Shown here one piece after another: positions 1-10,748 of a stretch of 64,000 nt of DNA. The DNA lies in the NCBI GenBank assembly GCA_018806985.1, contig JADANN010000070.1, forward strand, positions 248,001 through 312,000. The letters run 5' to 3'. The stretch comes from Angiostrongylus vasorum. Its lineage: Eukaryota > Nematoda > Chromadorea > Rhabditida > Metastrongylidae. How positions within the stretch are numbered: the first letter of the stretch is position 1; every line of letters starts with the position of its first letter. The position numbers were made by a program, and so were the translations under genes. The notes beneath the pieces are model-generated. The model saw only the letters and a list, made by a program, of their open reading frames with translations, made no database searches and was not told where the DNA came from.

Positions 1-16
1 TATCCTTTTCATTTTA

Positions 17-60
17 TATATATATGTATATATATATATATATATATACATATATACACA
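17..60. repeat. AT dinucleotide tract
   Basis: Alternating TA with a few G/C interruptions, read directly from the sequence. It is simple-sequence DNA with no coding content, just upstream of the candidate hsp-25 promoter. Confidence 0.9.
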
Positions 61-129
61 GAATCATATGTGATTGTGAAGAGAATTGAGAGAGCGAGAT
101 GTACAATTACTCCTGATGTAATGATGACT

Positions 130-280
130 CAACCAGAGGAGCCGCCCAAACCACACCCATTCCATTGATATAAAAGATATGCCGGTATGGAGGTTAAGAT
201 CAGTATTTTAGCATTCAGTTAAATCATCTTGTCAACTCTAACTGATTCTCTCGGGAAATTTCATTTTCTACTAGGTAATA
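130..280 (+). promoter_or_regulatory. Candidate TATA promoter and non-coding first exon of hsp-25
   Basis: A good TATA box (GATATAAAAG, about 168-177) is followed some 30 bp later by pyrimidine/purine initiator-like sequence near 200. An ATG-poor stretch then ends in TTTCTACTAG followed by GTAATA at about 275, which would serve as a splice donor. The next strong acceptor before a coding start is TTTGTAG at 1492-1498, seven bases before the hsp-25 ATG. The reading is inference: the TATA-initiator-donor spacing fits a short 5' UTR exon joined over about 1.2 kb to exon 1. No clean array of heat-shock elements (alternating nGAAn) was found by eye. Confidence 0.35.
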
Positions 281-1490
281 CCTCATCCTCTACCTCTTTT
301 TTTTCTTCCATAAACATAGTAGAGTAAAAAATCTTGTGATTTTTATTCTAAGAAGCGTTCTATTTCTTGTTATGACCGATATATGTCGTATATTAAACTA
401 TGATAAGTCGCTTGGTTTTAAACGATACACACTAAGAACAACAGTAACTGGTCACTTTGACGAAGCGTGTGGAGCATTGTCATCCGTCTATATTTATAGC
501 CGAATCCTTATTGATCGACCGTAGCTTATATGAATTCTCTTTGCTTCATTTTCGAAATTAAAGATGTGAAACCCAATCTATGTTCCTTGTTGCCATTTTA
601 TCGGCAGTGATTCAGATGATTAGAACTGATCCGACTAGGACGATTTCGTGGTTTCTTCTTTTGTCTATGCTCTGTATTCTATTCCAATCGTCGTTCTGCG
701 GTTGTTCTTAGAGGATATAGCAGGAGTATTTTTAGTGGGATGTGGGGTAGAGTTGCCCAGGCTGTTTAACTCCATTCTGTGTTTCTCCTGTGTTTGATTT
801 CAAAACTGTCGCGCCAGAAAAATGATTCGTACCAGCCAGTGTTTGACAACTACGCTGCCGGGGTACTGTGTGCATTGGTCACGATGCACGCAAACACATT
901 CGCTGTTTTCTTGTGGACGTTTCTTCTTTACTTTTTTTTGGGCAGAAATCTGCGAAACCAGTTCACGAGCAGTATTCTCGAGTGATTTTCGTCGCCGAGC
1001 GAGTTGCCTAGGTAGGATGACGAACGTTTTGTTGTCGTCGTGAGAGAAAACACCGCGTTTGGACGCGATCGTTGCCGCGATGGTGTTGTCGTCGCGTGTG
1101 CGCGATTCCCTTGTGTGCACCTGACGTGCCACCGTTTGCTGAACCGGAGCTGGGAAGGCTTTCACTGCGGATTATGGAATGTTTACTAAATCGTCGACAT
1201 TATTCTCATACGCCGACGGTCCATCATTCTTGTCACTTCTTTCCATTGTTCATTTTCGTCGTTTTTTTGTCTAGAAAGAAAGTATTTCACTTGCTGACGT
1301 ATCATATTTTACGGATATACTTGTAACGATAAGATATCTAAAATATATAGTATAGATAATAATAGATATAATAGATAAGATATAATAAGATATAGATACC
1401 AGAAAAGTTAAAAGGCGACCGAATTTTTTTGAGACTAGCGCATATTTTTTTGATTTTTTCCGTACCATTTCAAAATTGCTGTACGTTTTC
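281..1490. other. Upstream/intronic DNA before hsp-25, no gene seen
   Basis: No convincing exon is visible. The stretch 960-1180 is relatively CG-rich and has open frames on both strands, but without splice signals or recognisable protein. The stretch 1325-1400 is an AT-rich low-complexity run of ATAGAT/ATAAGATA units. It is probably the first intron of hsp-25 if the promoter near 170 is real. Confidence 0.5.
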
Positions 1491-1504
1491 ATTTGTAGAC
1501 GAAA

Positions 1505-4462
1505 ATGGCTGTGGCGATGCGTCGTAATTGGTATGATGAGGATTTCGCCAGGAGACATCGCGATTCATGGTGGATTCGCGACAATTGGTACGACGATTGG
1601 AAAGATTGGCCTATGGACTGGCCTCGACCGAGAGATCTCATGGACAGGGTGGGCTGCACTCTGAACTCTCTATGTAGAGTCAACTGTCACTCCACTCGTA
1701 ATCTCGCTAAACCTCGACTATTATCGCTACGCGCAACTACTGTGCATTTTAAGCAGCATGTTTCTAGATTGAATTGCCTTTAAATTAACTAAACGTTTCC
1801 TTTGTCTATCATCGTAGTTGTTGCATGAGCCCAATACTTAACGAAAAATAGAAAAAAAACCAGGTCCACGAGAATTGACTAACTCGGAGTAGATCTAGTC
1901 AAGTCACGTAGGCATCTCGTAGATTCCACTCCTACGTTGACCATTTTCGTATGCACACGATCTTACTTTGCCAGTCAATCAGAGGCCAGCCAGCCGGCGT
2001 CAGGCCCATTATGATCCGGTCGTCGTCACACTGTCAATGCCGCTCCTCATACTCGGCATCTATCGTCCTCAATTTCTATCACGCCATTGAAATCCGTCAA
2101 TTATGAGCTTAACTGATCATTATCTGCAGAAAGAGCGCTTTTAGCTAGTGGCGGAACTATTTTGAAGATGCGTCGAGGCTTTCTTTTTTCTTGTTTTCGT
2201 GACGTGGTGACATTTAGTTTTGGCGAGATACCGATAACTGGTGGCGCGACTGGCCGTCGGATTGGCCTCGCATGGATGCTGTTATGCCAAGAGTTAGTTT
2301 TCATTTTCCTCTCTTCACTTGCTCTATAATCGTACACCACAACTAAGAGTATTAATTTAGGTAATGCTTCCTAGATTTTTTTAATCGATTTTTTTGTTTT
2401 TACACTCTACTGAAGTATAGGGGTTTACGAATTGACACCAGCGTTTCTCACTATAGAGTATATTGATGTTTTTGTGAAAACTATTGCAAAGTAGGGTCAT
2501 GCCGGCTTTTCGACGACCTTTGTTTAACTTATGTCATTCCTTCTCATGACTATTGTACGAAAGGGTCTCGTCATCGGTAAAAATGGGCTGCAATTCTCTT
2601 CACGCCGCTCGTCAACACTTGTCGAGATTTTTTTATTACCGCTGTTTGATATGGTTCAATGGAAGAAATCTGTTGTGCAAATATTACAATGGCAATAGTC
2701 CTCCGTTGTGTGGGCGAAATTGCTCGACTAGAACTGGTTTTCATACAGTTGCACTTTGGATTAATTCGTCTGTTTAGAAAGGGTGATGGTTTTGGACACG
2801 TTTAGTCTACTCGTATTCTGTTGGTATCATAAAAATCATGCATTAACAACATGCTGAATAATAATGAGATTCAAATTTCTTTGTAGTTCACCTCTCATCT
2901 GGATCAACTCGATCGTAATTGGCGTAACGATCCGTTTTGGCAAGACATCTATCCGCGTTGGGCTGAGCCAATTTTTAAGGTTCCAATGTTTCATCTTCGC
3001 TTGTTTAATGCTATGTTCGATAACGCTAGATGAGAAGCTAGCAAAAAAGTCTATGCATCAGAATAAACAACTCCATCATTTTGTTATAGGAAGGTATCGA
3101 TGTGCACACCAATATCATCAATGATGAGAGAAAATTCGCTGTAGAATTGGATTGCTATCAGTTCAGGCCCGAAGAAATTCAGGTATAGTCAGTTTGTTGA
3201 CTGTTACTAGGTCTATACGTCTAGGGGGCGCGTGTAGCGCAGTGGTCGGAAGCACCCTGCAATACACATGGGATCGATCCCAGCGCCCCACGCCCACCAA
3301 GCCCTCTATCCCTCCAAGGTCTGCAAATTCGTACCAGACTTCTCTGGTAGGATAGCAGCACCGGCTCGATACATTCGTAGGCCACCACGAATCATTGTAA
3401 AGGTCAGATATGCATTCAATCACTTCCAAAGATGCTTAGTGAAGTCGAATGTATGGAGGATCCCCCAAGGATAGACAAATGCCGACAAGTTTATCCTTTA
3501 TCCTTTATCCTTTATACGCTCGTTCGGATTATTTCAATACCAATTTAGAATAGTTGTCCTAAGGTGTTATGTGGCTATTTCTTAAAATGCTAGCATAACT
3601 GTATTAAAGCGTAGAAAAAGGTTTGACGTTGACCTAACCCTTATGGATGCGACATTCTTTCGACTCTATTCGCAGATAGAACTAGCTGAGAGACAGGCGA
3701 AACGAAGGACCCGGTGGTAAACGCGTTACTCGCCGGAAAGGACAATAGCGCGTTCGTTCCCCATCATAGGCACCTGCGGTCCAGAGTTTTGCAAATATCT
3801 CAGCTTCATTGAAGTTCTATTTGCAGCATCCTAAAGGTTATTCATTGAATGCAAATTTGGCTTATATAACCTTTGGGGCCTGCCAATTTGCCAGTTGAGT
3901 GTTTTATACTCCGAGATAGGTCTGGTGCGAATAGTCGATGTGTGTTTTACAGTGCAGCTCTGTCCACTGCGCTACATGCCTTCAAAATCATAATTGTAGT
4001 GGTGAAAAAAGTCCCGAAAAGAAAATCTTCTAAACTATTCACATTATAGAAGTGCATCTAGCAGTTTTCTGCCAGAGAGCACGAAAGAATTGTTGATTCA
4101 GGTGAAAACACAAAACGACACACTGATGATCGAAGGACGTCATGAGGATGTACGCGATCGTGATAATTTCACAAAAATGTATTTTGTACGAAAATATCAA
4201 ATGCCACGTGATGTCGACCATGCTTTCATTTCGAGTAACATGGATTCGAGAGTAATTTTCATTATACGATTATGTACGGAACTATTTCTACGGAAATCAC
4301 ATGTCAAGTTATCTTTAGGGCCGTCTTACTGTTGAAGCGCCACGTCGTCCAGCTCCGTTGACCACACGCGATCGTGTGATTCCAATTGAAGGTGCTGGTC
4401 AACGTTCCTACTCTTCGTCATCGCAACGGATCCACGAATCCACCTACAGAAGTGAGTACTAA
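1505..4462 (+). CDS. hsp-25: HSP-25-like protein, short form ending by exon 6 read-through (232 aa)
   Basis: If the exon 6 donor (AGA A|GTGAGT at 4451/4452) is not used, translation continues Ser-Glu-Tyr and stops at TAA 4460-4462. This gives 232 residues, which is normal for nematode HSP-25-type proteins and ends shortly after the IPI motif, as sHSPs usually do. Poly(A) signals AATAAA at 4488-4493 and at about 4634 could end this transcript. The donor itself is close to consensus, so both forms look possible. The open frame and signals are seen directly; use of both ends is inference. Key alpha-crystallin residues are the same as in the long form. Confidence 0.55.
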
Positions 4463-7400
4463 AAGCAAACAAGTGCTATTGAACCACAATAAAACTTTCG
4501 TTACAACTATGAATATCCTTAGGAGTCCTAATGTATGTGTAACCGTACATCGGTCATGTCTGCATAACAATCTTCTTCATAACTTTACACATTAATTTTT
4601 AATATTATCACTGTTGTTGCAAGAATGAGATTAATAAAGTTGGGTCATCCTAAATAAACTAATTAACTAACCAGACTCACTACCGACTTGCTCTGCTTCA
4701 CATAACTTCTTCATCAGTGACGTCGAAGGATTTCGAATACATTTTTGTGAAAAAAACAGAAAATTTAATAGTGGTCTCACTGCACGTAAACCATATGTCA
4801 GTATAGTTTATGAACGTGTCTGTGGTACTATTCTGATCGATTCAACTAGATGGCAGCTCTTTTTTGCGGCATTTTGGGTTGCTAACCGCTCGTCGTGAGG
4901 AACGCTTGGGAACTGCTACCTCAGCTAACACAATGCACGGCGTTCCTTACTAAAGGACCAAATGATCTCACTTCTCTTTCTCTTTGTTTTATTAAACTTC
5001 TTGTTTTATTTTCAAGGAATTTCGTCTAGGAGAGTTTGACATGCTCAGAACATTTTAAGACAATAGCGTTGATAAGTAAGCATCACGTTGTTCATTAATT
5101 TGATTCTTATTGGATTCCTTTATAAGGAGCATCGTAGATATAAAAGAACAGTGAAAGTATGCTTTGGACCACACTTTAGATTCTTGTTAGTGGATCTATA
5201 AGCTGAATTTTTTTAAAAGAAAAGACCTTAATCTGCAAAGTTTAGTAGCTTCATCCATAAGGAAAAATGAGATTCAAAGGAAGTGGTAGCAAATTCTAGT
5301 GGACTTTTCTAAAAGAATTTACTAGGCAGAATAACCTACATTTGTGCGCGATGGACAAGTTTTACTAAAAGGTTATTACCTATTCCACCAGATTTAGTTG
5401 TACAATAAAAGTGTGTGAAAGCATTTTGTTTCCTTTCCGCCTTCTAATTTTTTATGGAAGACACAAGAGAAATGAGGAGTCATCGCTTATTTTTAAATCC
5501 TTTACTCAGCTTTTCATGCCTAACTCAATGCTTCTGGGAGTTGTGATACGAATGTGAATTGGTTTTTGTCCATTTAAAATGGAAGTTAATGACAACAAAG
5601 TCAACTTTCAATAGTTAACCAACTATGGACAATACCTCTGTCTCTCTATTTTCAGTCAGTAATGGGTTTTAATACAAGATAAATAAGGTGTTCATATAAC
5701 TACAGATGGATCGCACTCACCGCGCTCCACCGAGATTCCGCTCCATGTACAAACCGGTGATAGTCGTTCACGTGAGGTTTATGTATCGTGTGATAATAGC
5801 CGTGAAATGGACAGCGAACGTGAACGTGAACGTGAACGCGAACGGGAACGTGAACGAGAACGTGAGCGCGACCGTGAGCGCGAGATATATGTACGACGCG
5901 AGGACGATCGAGATCGCGGCCGTGAACGTGATAGAATCCGCGATCACGAAATCCGTCTCAGTCCTCGTACTAGTGACTACACAACGTCATCTAAGTATAG
6001 GTATGTTTTCCAGGTCTTTTTGAGATTCGGCACTGTTCAATCACTAATCACAGTTGTTCCTACTGTGCTGCTCGTTAAGATATGAATCACACACTAGAGA
6101 GGTATCACCGCATTTCGTATCATCACAAAACGAAAGCCGCTCTTTTGTGCACCCGAGGAGAACAAGTGTTGATACCCGATCAGGTATGCCTTCGATTTGC
6201 ACCAAATTGTAGAAAAGATATTAAGAGTTAAGTGTGGCAGACAGCGAATCATCGGCGCCACTTCATTTCTGTTCAGTTTATTGCTGTTTCCTGAAATATG
6301 AGTTTAGAACAAGAAGTTGATGGGCGTCCATCCGATCAAGAACTATCTGACTCGATTAAAAAGCAGCTCGGCAGAGGTGTCTAATATGTGAACTATCTTG
6401 TATTGAATTTTTAGTTAGATCAGCCATCTCGAAATGATCTCTACTATTCCGCATATGCATTAGAAAATAGTACATTGTAATGGTACACCTATTTGACTGG
6501 TCAAAAGGTTGAGAACAACTTTTTCAGCTGCGCAAGACAGCATAACGGAGGAGTCCAGACGTGAAAGAAGTCGAGAATTCGCATCTGAGAGATACCAATC
6601 GGAGAGCCGAAATGGTAACTAGCAGATTTATTCTTATTCACCTAAGCAAATTTGATGTTTTGGGCGCTTTTTCTCATCGAAGCCCATTGCTCGACCATTT
6701 AAATATTTTAATGATCTTCTGAAAAACCTACAGTCCCAAAAATTTCTTTCATTTCACTGACATGGTAGTGATTTTAAAAGATCTATTCCTTGAAGTCAGC
6801 GAGAATAGTAGAACCATGGGAAGATTTTTTGCGTTTCGATTAAATCTTGAGGAGCCCTTAGAAAGGGATTCGACCAGTCTTGAAACGTATGCAAAATCGG
6901 GAGATCTCAAATTTGAATGGATAGTGTATGGCAAAGAAATACTCGATTTTACTAAGGAAATATAGATTATTTGATTGCAGTGTGTTTGCAACACTTGTTA
7001 CGAAGATATCTGGGACGAAAACACACATATGAACAAATTTTATGCTAAATACAACCACAAGATTGCTGAGATATTTGCAAAACTACGGACCGCAGGTGTT
7101 TGCGGTGGGGGAACGAACGCGCCATTGTCCTTTCCGGGGAGTAACGCGTTCACCACCACACCATGCGGGTTCTTCGTTTCGCCTGTCTCTCAGCTAGTTC
7201 TTATCGATCTCTGCCGTCAGCAATCACCCGTCACCGGTATTTCGCACAATAATAACCTGCCATAAAAAGTATAAAAAGCAGAAAATAAAAAGCTAAATAT
7301 TGGAAATTTTTTGCTTTTATTGAGCGCCTATTCATTTTTGTGCATGATGTGAAGCACAACCATGGAAATAGTAAGATATTAGCAAAACTCGGATCTCCAA

Positions 7401-7759
7401 ATGGGCTTCGAAACCGCAATTACCTTTGTAAGGGCTCTCGTGCTCTCCACTACACCAATCGATGCCCTTGCTTCGCCTTTCTCTCAACCGTGTTTAATGA
7501 ACGCGGAGTAAAAAAGGTTAAAACATTGTGAATTTGACAACAGCTTTTACCTAACAGGATGTAATGTTGACCGAATTTTGCTCATACCTCATCATCCCTA
7601 TATATGCGAACAGTTCTGATTGCTGCATTTGTTGTAGGATATCGCGTGGATTCGCCGTCATCGACTTCTGGTGGTGGTATTCTAAGGAATGGCGATCGAC
7701 CTGAATCTCGTTCGGAAAGCGTGCGCAGCGTTCAAATTCTCCGAAAGACGTTCGGATAG
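1505..7759 (+). CDS. hsp-25: HSP-25-like small heat-shock protein, long spliced form (11 coding exons, 454 aa)
   Basis: An ATP-independent holdase chaperone of the alpha-crystallin family; in C. elegans HSP-25 is a constitutive, muscle-associated member. My exon model, phases checked, is 1505-1648, 2218-2292, 2887-2979, 3090-3182, 4102-4251, 4319-4451, 5706-6000, 6080-6183, 6308-6376, 6528-6614 and 7638-7759, giving 1365 nt and 454 residues. Residues 1-104 are tryptophan/aspartate/proline rich (DWPMDWPRPRD, DWPSDWPRMD, PFWQDIYPRW). The alpha-crystallin domain spans about 117-193 (FAVELDCYQFRPEEIQ, NDTLMIEGRHED, GRLTVEAPRR), followed by the IPI oligomerisation motif at 206-208. Exons 7-11 add a tail of about 225 residues, rich in Arg/Glu/Asp/Ser and starting with an (ER)n run; this is far longer than a usual sHSP (about 140-230 aa). 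The start was chosen because TTTGTAG lies just upstream, fitting cis- or SL trans-splicing. A poly(A) signal AATAAA lies at 7979-7984. The sHSP part is certain; the junctions of exons 8-10 are less so. Confidence 0.85.
3223..3517 (+). repeat. tRNA-derived SINE copy 1 (intron 4 of hsp-25)
   Basis: The head resembles a tRNA gene: A box TAGCGCAGTGG and B-box-like GGATCGATCCC, about 38 bp apart. A body of about 200 bp follows, shared with the other copies (GTACCAGACTTCTCTGG, GGTCAGATATGCATTCAATC). The 3' end is (TTTATCC)n. This pol III promoter plus unrelated body plus short tandem tail is the standard SINE architecture. It is one of the two best-preserved copies here, the other being at 45.3 kb. 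Confidence 0.85.
3685..3804 (+). mobile_element. Short MITE-like element with GCTGAGA ends, copy 1
   Basis: This 120-bp unit begins GCTGAGAGACAGGCG and ends GCAAATATCTCAGC, so the outer 7 bp (GCTGAGA/TCTCAGC) are inverted. Related units occur at 7065-7194 (opposite orientation), 7373-7489 and 10632-10748. No coding capacity is present. A non-autonomous DNA transposon is the likeliest class, but flanking duplications are not clear, so the class is inference. It lies in intron 4 of hsp-25. Confidence 0.6.
5807..5884 (+). repeat. GAACGT hexamer repeat coding (Glu-Arg)n in hsp-25 exon 7
   Basis: About ten imperfect GAACGT/GAGCGC units are read as alternating Glu-Arg, passing into Asp-Arg and Arg-Glu. 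Third-position changes keep Glu and Arg in most units, consistent with the hsp-25 frame being the translated one; the alternative frame would give an Asn-Val repeat. Confidence 0.8.
7065..7194 (-). mobile_element. MITE-like element, copy 2 (inverted relative to copy 1)
   Basis: Read on the - strand it starts GCTGAGAGACAGGCGAAACG and ends GCAAATATCTCAGC, closely matching the unit at 3685-3804. It lies in intron 10 of hsp-25. The pair would be complementary within one pre-mRNA. Confidence 0.65.
7373..7489 (-). mobile_element. Diverged MITE-like element, copy 3
   Basis: The unit has the same order of landmarks as 7065-7194 (AGATATTAGCAAAACTCGG at one end, CTTCGCCTTTCTCTCAAC at the other), but the interior and ends are diverged. 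It is also in intron 10 of hsp-25, about 180 bp from copy 2. Confidence 0.45.
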
Positions 7760-8860
7760 CTGATTGAAACGCTCATTCCGGTCATTCAGTCAATCAATCG
7801 CTCTCCTTTTATTTGTTGCCGTATACTTCAATTGTCAGGCGATGCTCATTCATACTGCACGTTTTCAGTGTTCTTTTTGCACTCTTTTACCTTGTTTTGA
7901 ACTCTGTTTTCTGGATTATTTACTAAGTTGCTTCTCCGTTCCTTCGTTGAAACCCGTATAAGACATTTTGCACTGAGCAATAAATTCAGAAGAATAGAAG
8001 TTCACGTGAAAGCAGTTGATGTTGACACTCACTAAGTTCAAGAACTTATGAGCGTCCACCATAATCAGAATTGTGTTTATAACTTGGGGTTTCATAGTGT
8101 TTAACAAATTTAATTTGAAACCCTCATAGGAATTAAAGCATCGAGAAACTATAGGTTCTTGGTGGTTTTATTGCTTAATCCGAAAATTGTAGGAGAAATG
8201 AAAGCATCGAAAAGCGGTATACGTCAAAAGACCTGAGTTTTTCCTTCTACCTTGCTTACATTGTTGAATGATGAAAATCGTGATATAATGTCGGCAGCTT
8301 GACCTTAAATGAGGACATGTCCTTAAGCTCATCTTGAAGTAATACCGCCTTTAATTTAAAAACAACCACTGTGGATAAATGACTGGAATCGCCGTGGCTT
8401 TGAAGAAGACAGTGGTTCGAAAAAGCTTGCCATAGCAAGGATTTGTAATAACAACTTAATATAAGCCTATGGAAAAGCTAAAACACCCTAGTGAAGTGTT
8501 TTGTACTTCTTGATCCGCACCATGGTGTCTATCGACCACTGCGGATGCTCTGTATGCTGACTGTCTTTTCAGCCAAAAAGCCTGTGATCAATTGCTTAGA
8601 AAGTGTATGAAGGAGAATACGGAGACTTCACCAACAAATATGTTCGACACATGAGTTTTTAGAATTCCCATCAATGCACCACTCCTGCGTTCTGTGAAAA
8701 AGCAGTAAAGGGATATCATTCCTCTGACTCCGAAACACTCTCTGAAGTCCGAAAAAGGAAGTTTGCGGAAATCTTACAGCCATTCCAGTTTGCTTAAATT
8801 TCCAGCGATAGGGTGAAGATTCATGATTATTAGAATTGCCAGTGCGAGAAGACAAAAAAT
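7760..8860 (+). other. hsp-25 3' UTR followed by intergenic DNA
   Basis: The likely 3' UTR runs to just past AATAAA at 7979-7984. The rest to about 8860 has only short chance frames; I see no exon, RNA gene or recognisable repeat. Confidence 0.5.
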
Positions 8861-9157
8861 AAAAAGGATAAAAAAAGGAAAAAGATAAGCTTTCGGTGTT
8901 TATCATTCTCTGAGGAATTCGCCATGCATTCGACTTTATTAAACATCATTTGAAGGTGCTTGAATGCATATCTGGGCTTTTACAATGACTCGCGGTGGCT
9001 TACCGATGTATCGAGCCAGTGCTGCTGTCCTCCCAGGAAAGTCTGGTATCAATTTGCCGACCTCGGAGAGACGCAAGGCCTGATGGGTCACGGGAGCATG
9101 GAACGATCTCACGTGTGTGTTGCAGAGCGCTTCCGACCACTGCGACACAGGCGCCCT
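8861..9157 (-). repeat. tRNA-derived SINE copy 2
   Basis: This is the reverse complement of the family described at 3223. The A-rich/GGATAAA tail lies at 8861-8890, the body (GGTATCAATTTGCCGACC) in the middle, and the tRNA-like head (CACTGCGACACAGGCGCCC on the + strand) ends near 9157. It is close to full length. Confidence 0.8.
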
Positions 9158-10631
9158 CTGCGAGGAGATACAGCCATTAAACATGGTTTTCACGGGATGC
9201 TGGGCAAATATTGTCCAGAACTTTTGTCAGTCCGCAATTCAGCACCCTGTCCCTCGTCACCACAAGCTTAGCCATTAGCCTTAATCTCTTTGAACAATTT
9301 GGGACTCAAATCGGAAACCCACTATTGAAAAGTATTGCTAAGCCGATTTTGACGACCTTCACTGCTTCTAGGTAACAGGTTACGAAGAAGATTAGTGCAA
9401 TGCATTCTATGTGAAATTGTGGAGTTCGTCAGAAAAGATCATGATCATCGAAGAATGGCACTTTCTACTGCTTCAGCGTTAAGCTTAATAAAGCGTCTAA
9501 AAAACATCACATCTTAGCTCAAAGACTACAAAAAGGATGAAGAGCGGTCCGAGGCCATCATAATCTTCAGCCAGCCGAGATGACTCAAAGTATCAACTAT
9601 TCTCGCCTCGATACGGGGAATCCACTCGAGTGGTGGTAACAATGAAACCAACCATTGTGTTCAGTCAAAGTTTTGCCTAACCAATTTCGCAGTTACGTAA
9701 CCATCACTTCGTCTGCGTAAAATCCGTTTTTTTTATAAACTGTTGTGATTTACTTTTTTAGCTACTCGTAGGTAAAAAGTCGTGATGAACAATATGACAA
9801 AGAAAATGCAGTCGGTTCATTAGTAGTACACTATTATTTCGTCGTTGAACAATCGCGCAACATCTACTCTCGACATAATAGGAAGAAATATTTGAAGAAA
9901 CGTTAACGACTTTTGTTAAGGAATACTGCCGGAATGAAAGAGAGCAAGAATTGGTCGTTTGCTATTCACTCATCGCTCTGCATATCCTGTGATCTATATG
10001 TTTCTTAACCAGATGAAATTCGCAGAACTAGCAGAACACTAACTAGAAGACAAAGTAAGGTATCGGAAAGGATTCAATGCAGTGTATCAAGTCCACGTAA
10101 TAACGAAATTCAGAGTAGAAACAGCTACTGTGCACCATCTTGAACAACATTGTGAAGATTCAGTTTTGCAGAAACGCAGCAAAGGATTGGACTTAGATTT
10201 TCTTTCATATATGATTTATACAGTCCGAAATGCTCATTCGATGAGAGCGGTATGTTCTTCATGCTCTCCTCGTCACCATTCTGTGTTACTTTGTCCATGT
10301 AATATGCCAGAAGTTGCTATACAACACTGGTAATTCTATTTGTAGAGCAGGAACACAATAGTATCTCGCTCGTCAATATTACCTTTCATGTCATGTTTTC
10401 CTGTGGAAGACTAGTAGTGGGAAAGTTGCTGAAAACCAGCGGAAAGAGAAAGACTCTTCTATTGCCTACGTGCTCGCAATTGTTTTAATGGGCCTGATCT
10501 CATCTTCGCTGTAGCTCAATGTTCGGCGTTTTCGATGAAGATTTTGTAATGAAACACTCACCCGTATCTTTTAAAGAATAAACTTTCATTGCTGGATGAC
10601 TGTTGATGGCACCGTTAGGGTAAAAAGGCTG
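9158..10631. other. Intergenic DNA, no gene recognised
   Basis: AT-rich sequence with short frames only. The frame at 10082-10333 (83 aa) has no recognisable motif and no good splice context. I see nothing further to annotate. Confidence 0.4.
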
Positions 10632-10748
10632 GCTGAGAGAAAAGCAGATTGAGGGGCCTCAGTGATGCCGTGCGTAACACTTGAGCGCCCGAAAAGTGTA
10701 ATCGCATCTTGATCTGGCCTAGGCTCCAAGTTTTGCAAATGTCTCAGC
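10632..10748 (+). mobile_element. MITE-like element, copy 4
   Basis: Begins GCTGAGAGAAAAGCAG and ends CAAGTTTTGCAAATGTCTCAGC-like sequence, matching the ends and length of the units at 3685 and 7065, with a diverged middle. It lies between genes. Confidence 0.55.

Noticed and set aside
800..1165. 121-codon frame on the - strand upstream of hsp-25
   Set aside because: No recognised motif, no splice context, and an overlapping + strand frame. It is likely chance in a CG-richer stretch.
3223..3295. tRNA gene calls at SINE heads (also 45255 and others)
   Set aside because: A and B boxes are present, but a credible cloverleaf with anticodon arm is not maintained, and every copy is joined to the same non-tRNA body and TTTATCC tail. 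They are SINEs.
5706..6023. Asn-Val-rich frame through hsp-25 exon 7
   Set aside because: It is the shifted frame of the GAACGT repeat. The spliced hsp-25 frame gives (Glu-Arg)n with correct phases.
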